From the NCBI GenBank assembly GCA_033060915.1, contig CM065381.1:32738336-32802335 (forward strand): a DNA stretch of 64,000 nucleotides, in the 5' to 3' direction. Source of the stretch: Euryodendron excelsum (lineage: Eukaryota; Streptophyta; Magnoliopsida; Ericales; Pentaphylacaceae). The position numbers and the translations under genes are program-made. Positions 46,710 through 58,604 of this stretch are shown piece after piece (positions within the stretch are counted from its first letter, which is position 1; each line of letters begins with the position of its first letter). The notes beneath the pieces were generated by a model. It saw only the letters and a program-made list of their open reading frames with translations. It did not search any database and was not told the origin of the DNA.

Positions 46710-49216
46710 CATTGCATTTAAAATTGCATTCAAAGTTGTTTTTAAACTTGCATCAAAATTCTCTTTCAAAACTTGCATTTAAAATCTCTTTCTTTCAAAC
46801 TTGTTTTAAAAATCACATTCCTAAGATAATTTTAGCCACTTCGTGGTTAGGGTTGGTTTACGAAAGTGTTACATTTAATGTGACCTTTAAAGTCCAAATT
46901 TTGGGTGTAAACCCTAAATTATTTTTATCAAAATCACAATCTTAAGATGATTCTAGTCATTCCAAGGTTTGGATTGTTTTAGAAAAAATGTTATATTCAA
47001 TGTGATTATTATGGTCCATATTTCAAACTCTATTTATTTTCAAAATCACAGCCTTAGAATGGTTCTAATCTTTTCATGGTTAGAATCGTTTTATGAAAGT
47101 GAGATATTCAATAGACTTGTAAAAGTTCATATTCTAATCTCTTTCCAAATAGTTTTACAAATTTATTTCGTAAAAACTCTTTTCAAAAATTAACCTCCTA
47201 AAAACTCTTTGCAAAGATCTACTTTCTAAAAATTCTTTGTCTTGAAGTCCAAGTCAAGCCCTAGAATTTATGGTTAAGAAATCCTAATTCATTTCTTAAA
47301 AACACGACTTTCTATTTTTTCTTAAATCATAGATTTTTAAAACTATTTTCTACGTCAAATCATAGATTTTCAAAAACTTCTTTTTCTACACCAAATCATA
47401 GATCTTCAAATCCAACATTTTTAAAATTTAACTTTTGCTATTTCATGTCAAATTAAATCTTCCAATCTAAGAAACCAAATCAAATTCTTCAATTTTGGGA
47501 ACAAAATCAACTCATGTACTTTTGAAAATACAATCCAATTTTCTACTTTAGGAAATAGAAATCAAATCTTATTCTAATCAATTTCAAATCTTTCCAAATC
47601 TCAATATTTTAAATTTCAAATTATCAAATCTTTCCTAATTCTAATTTTTCCTAATTTCAATTTTTGTTAAATTTAAACTTTCATACCTTTCTTAATTTCA
47701 AAACTTCCAAGTCTTCCTAAACTCAACTTTTTAAATTCAACTTATCAAATCTTTTCAAATTTCAAAACTTTTCTAATTTCAAACTTTCAAATCTTATTTC
47801 CAAATTTTAAATCTTTCTTAATTCAAGACCTTTCTTAAATGGGTCTTTCCAAATTCAAATCTTTCCCAAATCAATACTTTCCTAAATGAAACTTTCTTAA
47901 TTTGGCATTTTCCTAAAATAAAACTTTCCTAATTCAAAATTTTTCAAAATTCAATCTTTATTAAATCTTAACTTTCTAAATTCTTTTAAATCAAATATTC
48001 AAGGTAGATCTTTACAAGTCTTTTCAAGTCAAGTAAATCAAATCAAATCATTTCCAAGTCTTTCCTAAATCCAACTTTCTAAAATTAAAATTTTCAAGTT
48101 CAAATCATACCTTTCTAATTCAATTGCATGCTTCAACTCTTGGTTACCTAAGTCTTAGGATATCTAAACCCTAGTTTAACCCTAACCCTAAAGTTAGGAA
48201 GCTTCAACTCTTTAAAAGACTTTTCTAAAACTTTTTTCTACATTAAGATGATTTTCAAACTTCAATTGAAGGCAAGATGTTTTCGAAGCTCAACTCAATA
48301 TTTCCTAAATCAAGTCCTAGTTCTACTCCTCAAGTTCAATTTCAAATCAAAGCTCAATTTAAAATCCTTAAGTTCAATTTCAAATCAAAGTCAATTCCAA
48401 GTTCGATTTTAAATCAAAGTTCAATCTCTAATCTTTCAATCAAAGTTCCAAATCAAACATTTTTCAAGTCAAACTTTTCAAGTGTCTATTTTCAAACGAA
48501 CCCACAGAACGAACTAAGACTGACCTGATTCCCAATAAAGGGATACGTAGGCAACCCTCATAGGTGTGGTTACAATCTTTTTTAAATTTCTAATTCCACA
48601 ATCTTTTTCAAATTTTTAATTTCACAATCTTTTTCAAGTTTCAAATCTACATTCAAAATCAAATCTTTTTTTTTTTTGCACTTGCATGTCATGCATCATA
48701 TCAAACTCTTTTCTACAATTCTTTTCAAAGTGGATAGTAGTGGGTATGGAATAATCAAAGATTCTAAATGAGTAAACCTAGGGTGAATAGATATGTAGGT
48801 ACCGCTATAGCAGGATAGAGTAATAGATTTGTGCATCTTCCCTATACGTAACCAACCTCCAAACCTAGAATTACTATTTTTAAAGACCAAAACAGAGTTA
48901 TTTTTTAAAAAGGGCTTAAATCTTTTCAATGGTTGTCAAAAAACTTGTTTCTCCAAAACCCTCTCTTGAGAAAGTTTTTCAAAACCTTTTTGAAAACCCT
49001 AAGTTTAATATTCGGATTACACTTGGTTTTAGGTGACCTACTCACCTTAACAAAATTAGGTGACAACTCCAAATCTTTTTCTAAAAGCCTTTATTCAAAT
49101 CAATTTCCCATTCCAAATCTAGTCGCACTCATTCTTTTAGAAGGATGGGTTCTAACGAGAGAGTACTATGTTTTTCTCACTTATATTTCTCTAGTGCTAA
49201 AAATCAGGGCGGAACA
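46710..49216 (+). mobile_element. 3' half of a long LTR (same family as 2538-7573)
   Basis: 2.5 kb of pyrimidine-rich TTTCAAA-type sequence in the same order as about 6300-7573. Landmarks are GGGATACGTAGGCAACC (48540), CTTGCATGTCATGCATCA (48683), ATATGTAGGTACCG (48791), TCTTCCCTATACGTAACCAAC (48836), ACTCACCTTAACAAAATTAGG (49041) and the end GGGCGGAACA (49216). No usable frame; the open frames here are low-complexity. Confidence 0.7.
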
Positions 49217-52200
49217 ATCATCATCCCCTGGTTGTTTACAAATGTTAAAAATATTCAATTCCCATGTCATATTACTAAAAGAAAGTTTCATAACATGATT
49301 TCGATAGTTAATCAAAGCATTAAAAGTCGTAAGGAATGGGCGGCCTAAAATGACCGAAATTTGAGTGCATGCATTTATGACAAGATGTGTATCCAAAACA
49401 ACAAAGTTAAATGGAAAGTAAAACTTATCCACTTGAACTAATATATCCTCCACTATTCCTCTAGGCATTTTGACAGAGCGGTTTACAAGTTAAAGAGTAA
49501 TACTAGTAGGTTTGAGCTCACCTAGACCCAATCGCTCATATATATAATATGGGAGTAAGTTAACACTAGCTTGCAAATCAAGTAAAGCCTACTCAATTTT
49601 AAAATTCCTAATCACACATGAAATGGTAAGGCATCTAGGATCTTTGTATTTGAGAGGAGTATTGTGTTGTGTGTAGCACTCACTTGTTCAGTTAAAAAGG
49701 CTTTGTTTTGTACATTAGGCTTTCGCTTAACAGTACACAAGTCTTTCAAAAATTTGTCATACGAAGGAACATATTTTATTGCATCCAACAAGGGGATATT
49801 AATCTTCACTTGCTTGAACAATTCAAAAATCTCAGCATTGGTGTTCAACTTTTGAGGCTTTTGCAACCTCTGTGGGAATGGTGCAGGAATTGGACATCTT
49901 ACTTCTTTATTTGACTCGAGCTTGTCAAGTTCATCACTATCAGGGGTTTTTAAAACATCCTCTGGCTTTTGGGCCTTCATAGGTATGGTTTTATCAATAA
50001 TTTTTTCACTTCTCAAGGTAATGATAGCCTTGACATGCTCAAGTTTAGTATCATTAAATAAAGAATCATCCACACTAAATTGACCTTGCGAATTTACTTG
50101 TGGTTGAGCAGAAAATATACCCTTTTCTTGAATGCTCAAAGAATAGGTCAACTTCGTGAAGGAACAAAATTAGAAGGCTCGTGAGGAGGTGGTGCTACTC
50201 TATTATTATCACTCCTCCAACTGAAATTAGGATGATTCTTCCATCCCGGATTATATGTTTCTGAGTATAGAGATGGAAAAAGCTTCTTGTAAGTTTTCAT
50301 GGCATTTGTTTGATCATGCAACACTTCTTTAAAAGCTGAAATTATTGGACACTTATGGGTTGAGTGTCCTATGATTTCACAAATTCCACACACTTCTTCC
50401 TTTTGCATGGTTTTGATTTCATTAACTTTTTTTAATTCCATGGTGATTGTGCTTCAAAAATACAATTATAAGGCTCTAACTAGTACTTTGTTAGTGTTAG
50501 TTTATGATTTTATATGTCTTTTTCGTTATGTTTTAGTACTAACTAAGTTTATTATACTTGTTATAGGTTTTGAGCTCCAATGGAAAGATTTCAGATACAT
50601 TTCGGACATAGGTTTTAAGATAATGCTGCTAGAGTATAAGCTGCTGAAACTGTGGTACAAATTGTTGAAGCATGCAATGCTGAAACTTTCGAAAAGCATA
50701 TCTCTTAAACAAGAATGGCTATCAGGGTCCATAATATATGGATTCTATATAACTTTTTGAGATCTACAAGTCCAGTGAAGGAGTACTGGCCATCCAGACG
50801 CCCTAAGGGACCTGTCCAAACGGGCAGTGGCCGTGTTTGTAAAACTACAAAAAATTGACTAAGTCTGGAGGGCCGTTCACAAGTCTTTTGGATGCCCCGC
50901 CACAAGCCAGAAGTCTATTAGGGTTAGGATTAAGGTCTTTTTAAGCCCATATGAGTTCTTTTGAGTTAGGGAGAGTTAGAATAGTTTTAGGAGTATGAGT
51001 AGTTTTAGAGATCTTTTTACCTTTCAAGAACCCTAATTTTTGTAATCACTCAGTTTTTCTTTATATTCAAGATTTGATGTTCTTTCAATTGTCGCAAGCT
51101 TTCAATATAATTTTCTTGCACTTTCTTATGGCTTTAAGTTACTAAATTTTTTTCTTGGCATGGATTGAAAAGGTAAGTAGGTTACGGGTACAGATTTAAG
51201 ATAACCATATATTTTTCAAGATTTCAAGATCTTGAACCAAGATTTATTTTCTTGCTCTTGAATAATTTCGAAAACAATTTCTCCTAATTATCATCTATAA
51301 CATAGTCTAGGAATGAATATGAACTATATCACTAATACGAGAGTCGATTTTAACTATTGATATATTCTTGTTCTGGAATATTTTTGAAAACAATATTCTT
51401 GATCATATCTAGAATGTATGTATAGATTGATTTGTAAGCAGGGATACATAAACCTAGAATTTCTGATAAGGATATTGATTGTCATTGTATATATATATTT
51501 CTAAAAAGAGTATTTTCGGAATCTATTGTTCCTGATTAAGGTCCTTATCTATGTGTAAACAGGGTTGTGAACTAAGATGTGTAGGTATGGGACCCTGGTA
51601 TGAACATTAGCAATTTATTAAATTTTAACTCTAAAGCGGGTTAATGAACCTTAGGTCTTATTAATCAAGACTATCTTGGGGACCTACTTGTAGGCCTATT
51701 AACTGGATTAGTCCTGCTAAGACCTTTTGTTTATTGTTATTTAATTAAGCTTTCTTAGTATAAATTAATTTTCATTGCCTAAAATAATTTCTCAAACCAA
51801 ATCTCCAATCAAATTTTTCCTTTACATTTTAGAGTTATTTTTCTTGAGAGCTCTACTTTCCTAAAGTGAGCTTTACTATATTCCATTCATATTTTATGTG
51901 GTTCGACCTCGGACTTACTGAAATATTATTACTGCATCACAACTGTACACTGGCGGATATAAATTGCACTATTGTAGAGCGATCACATGGCCTCTACTTT
52001 CCTTGCCAAACTAGCTAATCTAGCACTTAAATCATCTTCCTCCCTAAGGTGGTACTTACCTCCACTAGAAATAGTAGAAGGAAGCTTAGTCTTACTTGAA
52101 CTTTCAAGAAGGACAATTGTATCTCAAGATTGGGAATTTTTGGCTAGTTGGTCAAAATATTCCGAAGCCTCATCAGGGTCTTTTATTTAAAAATTCACCA

Positions 52201-53030
52201 TTGCACATTATTTCTATGAATTGGCACATTTGGGGTGTCAAACCTTCATAGAAAATACTAGTGTTGCGCCAAATTCTGTAGTCATGATGTGGGCAAGAGT
52301 TTAACAATTCGTTAAAACATTCCCAACATTGAAAGAAGGTTTCATTTTTTTTTTTTTTTTTTGAGAAAAATTCATGAATTGTCTTTTCAAAGCATTAGTT
52401 CAATGAATTGGAAAAAACTTTTCAAAAAATTCAGTTGGCATCTCTTGCCATGTGCCAATTGACCATGATCATAAAGAGTTAAGCCAAATATTTGATTTAT
52501 TCTTTAAAGAGAAAGGAAATAATTTTAACCTAACTACCTCTTCACTACAAGTCTGGTCATGAAAATAGCACAAACTTCTTCAAATTCTTTAATATGCAAA
52601 TAGGGATTATCATATTCTAAACCATGAAATTTAGGAAGTAATGGAATCCTACACGGTTTAAAATTAAGATTATTAGCTTGGAGAGGAAAAATAATACATG
52701 AAGGAGCACTACTCTTAGGAGGTTGCAAATATTTACGCAAGGTTCGCATTGGTGCATTGTTTTGAAATTCATTATTCCCGTGATCACTACCATCATCAGC
52801 CATGGTGTCAAGTTTGTGAGAATATATAGAAATTTCAAATAAATTACCAAAAATATGTTCTGAATCAAATTTAACCAAACGTTCACCTTGATCATGATAC
52901 CAAGAGGTCATGCAAAAAAATTTTAAAAAATATAAATAATAATAAATAAATAAATAAATAACAAGATAAATGATGAAACGAAGTTACCAGATTGATAAAG
53001 AGGCAGAATCAACTTGTGCTTCTTGTCCAT
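49217..53030 (-). pseudogene. Ty3/gypsy gag-protease pseudogene, minus strand, interrupted
   Basis: Minus-strand gag of a plant Ty3/gypsy (Athila/Tat-like) element. From the 52911 side: MRTLRKYLQPPKSSAPS, LPKFHGLEYDNPYLHIKEFEEVCAIF, a frameshift at about 52560, then FSLKNKSNIW and the QCWERFKELLNSCPHH region (about 52300), and a coiled LARLASLARKVEAM part. The solo LTR D2 interrupts it at 50444-51985. It resumes with ELKKVNEIK, a CCHC knuckle (CGICEIIGHSTHKC, about 50350-50395), YNPGWKNHPNFSW, PIPAPFPQRLQKP and KYVPSYDKFLKDLC. The protease follows: the usual DLGAS active site reads DLQAS (49565-49579), then MPRGIVEDILVQVDKFYFP, VILGRPFLTT and NICKQPGDDD. The sequence stops at 49217 against the long-LTR end; RT, RNase H and integrase are absent. 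Confidence 0.85.
50444..51985 (+). mobile_element. Solo LTR, copy D2, TSD CATGG
   Basis: 1,542 bp, TGATTGTGCTTC at the start and GAGCGATCA at the end, flanked by CATGG (50439-50443 and 51986-51990). Removing it restores a continuous gag reading (...RKVEAM joined to ELKKVNEIK) on the opposite strand, which confirms the borders. It is a single LTR with no internal region. The 129-codon frame at 50371-50760 crosses its left border and is fortuitous. Confidence 0.88.
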
Positions 53031-53035
53031 CTGCA

Positions 53036-53059
53036 ATCCTCAGTAACGGTGCCAAAAAT
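53036..53059 (-). other. Gypsy primer-binding region
   Basis: The minus strand reads TTTTTGGCACCGTTACTGAGG right after the LTR end, a decayed form of the TGGCGCCGTT block usual behind Athila/Tat-type LTRs. Confidence 0.55.
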
Positions 53060-54700
53060 TGATGCGACAGCAAGATTGCAAACCCAAGTGTAGGTTATTA
53101 CAAAGTAATATAAACTCGGGAGTTCGAATGTTGAACCATAGGGATTGGTTGAACAGGTAACACAAGTTACAAGTAGAACATGTGGGGTTGAAAGATAATA
53201 ATAATATTGCTAACGTATTGGAGTTACACTTCTAATAAGCTTGTAATGTTTATTATTGATCTCTTTTTATAACTCAATTGAAAATTAACTAAAAAGTGAT
53301 TTTAATTAGCAGATGAAACTGTGATTTGATAAAATAAAAAATAGTATCATAAAATTAGTCTTATAATTGATTAATCAAAACTTTGCAAAACTAGTTATTT
53401 ACTTTGCAAGAAATTCCAAGCATTCATTGTACCCGTAGTTAACAATGAATCAATAGATTTTACAGAATAAAAACTTTTTTAAAACACATGAACAATCAAT
53501 TAAAAAGACTTTGTTTTGAAAAATATTTCATGGATCAAAGAACAAGAACTACAACTTCATTAAAAGTTTCACTTCTAGCCTTAGCTAGGAGCTTAGTAAA
53601 CCATTACCACTATAACTAAATAAAACTTATGTTGACTCAAGGTTGATCTCCATGTTAATTTTGATGATAACAAAACCATGTGATTGTTTACTAATGAGTT
53701 CAATTAGTGTGTAGAAAAGATTTATTATATTTATCTCATGCTTATGGTTAATCCAAGATGATTATAATTGGAAAATCAATAAATGGATAAGCTTGATGGA
53801 ATGATAAATGGTGAATTCAACAAAAGATTACTTAGGTAATCTTATTCTCAAAGAGATTAAAGGGCTTATGAAGATTCAACAACTAATTCATTGATTCAAG
53901 CATTCAAGGAAGATCTTTTTGAAGAGTTTCAAGATCCCTTGGAACTCATATTTGAAGATTGAAATGCAAATAGAAGTGCTGACGCCTGTATAGATGGTTG
54001 ACACCCTGAGCCTTTGTACAAAAACTCTCTTAAAGATCTAAAAGCAATTGCCAATACTGTATCTGATTACTGACACCAGATTCAAGAATTGCAGAAGAAT
54101 ATGCAAAGCTGTGTCAACACTCTATTTCATCTGGCTAACACTGTCGTGCTAAAGACCCTCAATCCTCATGTTCAAATAATCAACTAAAAGTCACTAAGTC
54201 TCAATGAAAGATCTGCTAGACGTTAGCTGACACCTTGATAGAGATTAAAATTCAAGAAAATGTCTTAAATTATGGTCAACACATTCCACGATAGTTGAAC
54301 CTTCAGAAGTCAGATTTAGAAATTCAATCAGATTGCCAACACCTTAAAGTGATGGTCGACAATATTGAAAAAATGCATAGTTACGATCTGTTGATCAGAT
54401 TGTCAACACCTTCAAGTGATGGTCTTAAACCAGAGGATGGTCGATAGCATGATGAACTTGTCAATACCATCGAAGACTGATTTACGAAAGGACTCAGATA
54501 TTACCGACAATGTATAAGATTGCTGACATTTTCAGTAGACAGGCAGAACCGAGATTGCTGACCTAGAAGATGATTGCTAACAATCTCATCTCCAGAATAG
54601 AAAAATCTAGGCGTGATGGTCATATTTTCTAAGCGACTTGACAAGTTGATTTTGCATTGAAATGTTCCAAAATTATTTCCAACTATATTTCAAGGAAAGC

Positions 54701-54708
54701 TATAAATA
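54701..54708 (+). promoter_or_regulatory. TATA box, LTR repeat unit 1
   Basis: TATAAATA followed by GAAGACTCCCAACTCA. Confidence 0.6.
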
Positions 54709-55685
54709 GAAGACTCCCAACTCATTTCAAAGGTTGAAGAACACAAGATCAAGTGCTAGATGTTGAAGATTCATCACTTCCATATGATACTCTATTTTTA
54801 TACATTTGGGGGTTTCGTGTTTGAGCTTACATTTGTTTTATCTACTCTTGGGAGAGTTTATACTTTGTATTAAATCCTTGTATTTTGAAGATGTTATAAA
54901 CCTTGTGAGCTTGAGTGTAGCTCAAGTAATATACTTGCAAGATTGAGTGATCTTAGACAACATCACTTGGGTTTGAGAGTTTGGTGTAAACTCTTATGTA
55001 AGAGTGAGTTAGGCACTTGGAGCAAAACTGACACCCTGAGCCTTAGTTCAAAAACTCTCTTGAAGATCTGAAAGCAATTGCCAACACTGTATCTGATTAC
55101 TGACACCGGATTCAAGAATTGTAGAAGAATATGCAAAACTGTGTCAACAGTCTATTTCATCTAGCTAACACTATCGTGCTAAAGACCCTCAATCCTCATG
55201 TTCAAATAATCTACTAAAAGTTACCAAGTCTCAATGAAAGAAAATGTCTGAAATTATGGTTAACACATTCCAAGATGGTTGAACCTTCAGAAGTCAAATT
55301 TGGAAATATAATCAAATTGCCAATACCTTGAAGTGATGGTCAACAATGTTGAAAAAATGCATAGTTATGATCTGTTGATCGAATTGTTAACACCTTCAAG
55401 TGATGGTCTTAAACCAGATGATGGTCGATAGCCTGATGAACTTGTAAATACCATCGAAGACTGATTTATGAAAGGACTCAAATATTACCCACAATGCACG
55501 AAATTACTGACATCTTCGGTAGACAAGCATAATCGAGATTGCTGACACTAAAAGATTATTGCTGACAATCTCATCTCCAGAATAGAAAAATCTAAACGTG
55601 ACGGTCATATTTTCTAAGTGACTTGACGAGCTGATTTTGCATTAAAACGTTCCAAAATTATTTCCAACTATATTCGAAGAAGGGC

Positions 55686-55693
55686 TATAAATA
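55686..55693 (+). promoter_or_regulatory. TATA box, LTR repeat unit 2
   Basis: TATAAATA followed by GAAGACTCTCAACTCA. Confidence 0.6.
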
Positions 55694-56716
55694 GAAGACT
55701 CTCAACTCATTTTAGAGGTTGAAGAACACAAGATCAAGTGCTAGAAGTTGAAGATTCATCACTTCCATATCATACTCTGTTTTTATACATTTTGGGGTTT
55801 CTTATTTGAGTTTAAATTTGTTTTATCTACTTTTGGGAGAGTTTATACTTTGTATTAAATCCTTGTATTTGGAGGAGGTTGTAAACCTTGTGAGCTTGAG
55901 TGTAGCTGGGGTAATATACTTGCAAGATTGAGTGATCTTAGACAATATCACTTGGGTTTGAGAGTTTGGTGTAAACTCTTGTATAAGAGTGAGCTAGGCA
56001 TTTGGAGCAAAACTGACACCCTGAGCATTAGTTCAAAAACTCTCTTGAAGGTCTGAAAATAATTGCCAACACTGTATATGATTACTGACACTGGACTCAA
56101 GAATTGCAAAAGAATATGTGAAGCTGTGTCAACACTCTATTTCATCTGGCTGACACTATCATGCTAAAGACCCTCAATCCTCATGTTCAAATAATTCACT
56201 AGAAGTCACTAAGTCTCAATGAAAGATCTGCTAGACGTTGGCTGACACCTTGATGGAGATTGAAGTTCAAGAAAATGTCTTAAATTATGGTCAACACATT
56301 CCAAGATGGTTGAACCTTCAGAAGTCAGATTTGGAAATTCAATCAGATTGCCAACACCTTGAAGTGATGGTCAACAATATTGAAAAAATGTATAGTTACG
56401 ATCTATTAATCAGATTGTCAACACCTTCAAATGATGGTCTTAAACCAAAGGATGGTCAATAGCATGATGAACTTGTTAATACCATCAAAGATTGATTTAT
56501 GAAAGAACTCAGATATTACCGACAATGTACAAGATTGCTAACATCTTCGGTAGACAAGCACAATCGAGATTGTTGACACTAGAAGATGATTGCTGACAAT
56601 CTCATCTCCAGAATAGAAAAATCTAAACGTGACGGTCATATTTTCTAAGTGACTTGACGAGCTGATTTTGCATTAAAACGTTCCAAAATTATTTCCAACT
56701 ATATTTGAAGGAGGGC

Positions 56717-56724
56717 TATAAATA
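56717..56724 (+). promoter_or_regulatory. TATA box, LTR repeat unit 3
   Basis: TATAAATA followed by GAAGACTCCCAACTCA. As the most downstream copy it would give the shortest LTR transcript. Confidence 0.6.
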
Positions 56725-57954
56725 GAAGACTCCCAACTCATTTTAGAGGTTGAAGAACACAAGATCAAGTGCTAGAAGTTGAAGATTCATCACTTCCATA
56801 TCATACTCTGTTTTTATACATTTGGGGGTTTCTTGTTTGAGCTTAAATTTGTTTTATCTACTTTTGGGAGAGTTTATACTTTGTATTAAATCCTTGTATT
56901 TGGAAGAGGTTGTAAACCTTGTGAGCTTGAGTGTAGCTTGGGTAATATACTTGCAAGATTGAGTGATCTTAGACAACATCACTTGGGTTTGAGAGTTTGG
57001 TGTAAACTCTTGTGTAAAAGTGAGATAGGGGCTTGGAGCAAAACCAGCAGCTATGTAAAGGGACTTTACATAGTAGAATATCTTCAAAAGGATTGAGGAA
57101 GAGAAGACGTAGGCAAGGTTTGGCCGAACCTCTATAAAATTTGTGTGCCTTCATTCTTAATTTCTTGCTCTATTTTTCATTCACCTCATATTCATAACCT
57201 GCTTGCATATATTTCTTGTATTGTGTTGTTGTTCCATTGGTTTATTCATTGTTAATCTATGATTATTGTTTTTCACATTTTAAAAACTCAATTCACCCCC
57301 TTTTTAGATTGTTATTCCGGGCCAACAACTTAAGCAGAAGAGAGAATAGATAAAGAAAGATAAAAGGCGATGTGTTTTACTTCTACATCTCACTCCTATC
57401 TATAGCCAAGGATACAAAGAAGTTCAAGGAAAAAGACAATAGCCACAAAGTTTGAAAATATAAATGAATAATTCAAAAGTTTGCACTAAAGCTGACTTGC
57501 AGCCCAATTTTGACCATGAAAATGGCAAATTCATGAAATCCATGTTAGATACATAATTGTATATCTAGAAGTCTTCTTTTTAATGCCACAAAAATCAGGT
57601 CAATCAAATTTTTGAGTCAAACGTTACAGTCAATATACTAAAGCTGTCTCAAATCTCATCTGCCCAGATTTCACTCATCTTGTCTTAGAATTTTCTTTTG
57701 TTTACACATAAATATGACTCCTTCAATTTGTAGCAAATCTTCATCCTTTTTACACATTTTGCATATGATTTATTGTCTTGTATTTCCTACAAGAGAAAAT
57801 ACAACCAAACATATGAAAACAATAATTTAAATATAAAAACATTTACATGCAATGGTGAAAAGTAAAATCACATATTTACCTATAAGCATGAAAAATAATT
57901 ATTAAAGAGATGTGATCATGTTTCTTAAAACTACAATTTTGAATTATTATCAGC

Positions 57955-58604
57955 ATTCCCAATATTAACATGTTTATGAGTGTTTCTATCACTCTGACAA
58001 TTGCAATGTTTGTGTGTGTTTCCGTTACTCTGACGGTGTGCGTTTATTCTAAAGACTGCTTGATCTCGGAAAACTGCTGAATGGTTTTGGTCTCAAAACC
58101 CTAGGTACTTTCTTGATCGGCATGCCGAATAGCAAACATCCTAAGTTGGCGAACTAGCAAGCGCTAGAAGTGAACCGCTCTACCATTTTGGGGACTTAGA
58201 TTTCGTGCCGGTCATCGAGTGTGAAAGGACTTATCGTTTTAAGGGGTTTTGTGCTTTCTCGGTAAACACGCCATGCTGGATAGACTTACTGTCTAAATGA
58301 TCAATTTTCTCAAAAGACGTGCCAGATTGAGTTTAACTGGTCTTGACTAGAATTGGAATTAAAATTGTGATTGAAATGCAGACTTACTGTCTTTAAGAAG
58401 ATGTGCCAACTGGAATTGAACCGAGCAATGCTCCAAAAGTATTTTGGTCATTTTGTCTCTATTGAGCCTAGCGGGTCTATGAAGTGGTTGATTAACTGTA
58501 TTGAGTCTAAAAAGCCCATTTGGGCTTAAACGTGTCTATGTCGGTTTGAATGTGAGTCTAGTTAAGCTAGAGATCATCGAGCGGGCAAAAATGGGGTACT
58601 TACA
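57955..58604 (-). mobile_element. 5' fragment of a long LTR, minus orientation
   Basis: Read from 58604 downward it starts TGTAAGTACCCCATTTTTGC then CCGCTCGATGATCTC, the same start as 2538. It is truncated after about 650 bp near the gypsy LTR. Non-coding. Confidence 0.65.

Larger units (their letters stand above)
53999..57044 (+). repeat. Three ~1-kb direct repeats inside the solo LTR
   Basis: Units start at TGACACCCTGAGC: 53999, 55029 and 56014 (1,030, 985 and about 1,031 bp). All end in GGAGCAAAAC. Unit 2 lacks about 46 bp after CAATGAAAG (near 55240), which units 1 and 3 keep. The units are highly similar, and unit 3 looks closer to unit 2 around the TATA region (GAGGTTGAAGAACAC in both) but shares the 46-bp stretch with unit 1. 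Confidence 0.92.
53630..57327 (+). mobile_element. SIRE-type copia solo LTR with triplicated core, TSD ACTTA
   Basis: 3,698 bp, TGTTGACTCAAGG with TTTTGATGATAACAAAACC near the start and AATTCACCCCC...CCGGGCCAACA at the end, the signature of SIRE/Maximus-type copia LTRs, flanked by ACTTA (53625-53629 and 57328-57332). There is no coding interior, so it is a solo LTR. Its unusual length comes from three direct repeats of about 1 kb (53999-57044). Each holds a TATA box, so a unit-length LTR of this family would be about 1.7 kb. Confidence 0.88.
53060..57918 (-). mobile_element. Gypsy 5' LTR (minus), split by a nested solo LTR
   Basis: LTR belonging to the minus-strand gypsy gag. Its gag-proximal end (…GTCGCATCA, at 53060) directly precedes the primer site. 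Without the nested element at 53630-57327 it measures about 1.16 kb. The distal end is placed at 57918 because of a TGATCA there; this is an estimate. The interior is AT-rich and non-coding. Confidence 0.5.

Noticed and set aside
48165..48200. AACCCTA-like words resembling the plant telomere repeat
   Set aside because: Only two or three imperfect units, within a CT-rich long-LTR remnant full of similar words; not an array.
50371..50760. 129-codon open frame
   Set aside because: Crosses the exact left border of the solo LTR at 50444, so it joins antisense gag to LTR sequence by chance.
1..58604. Endogenous pararetrovirus (Caulimoviridae) origin for the pol fragments
   Set aside because: Domain orders and motifs are copia or gypsy type with LTRs, primer sites and target duplications; no movement-protein or coat-protein signature was seen.
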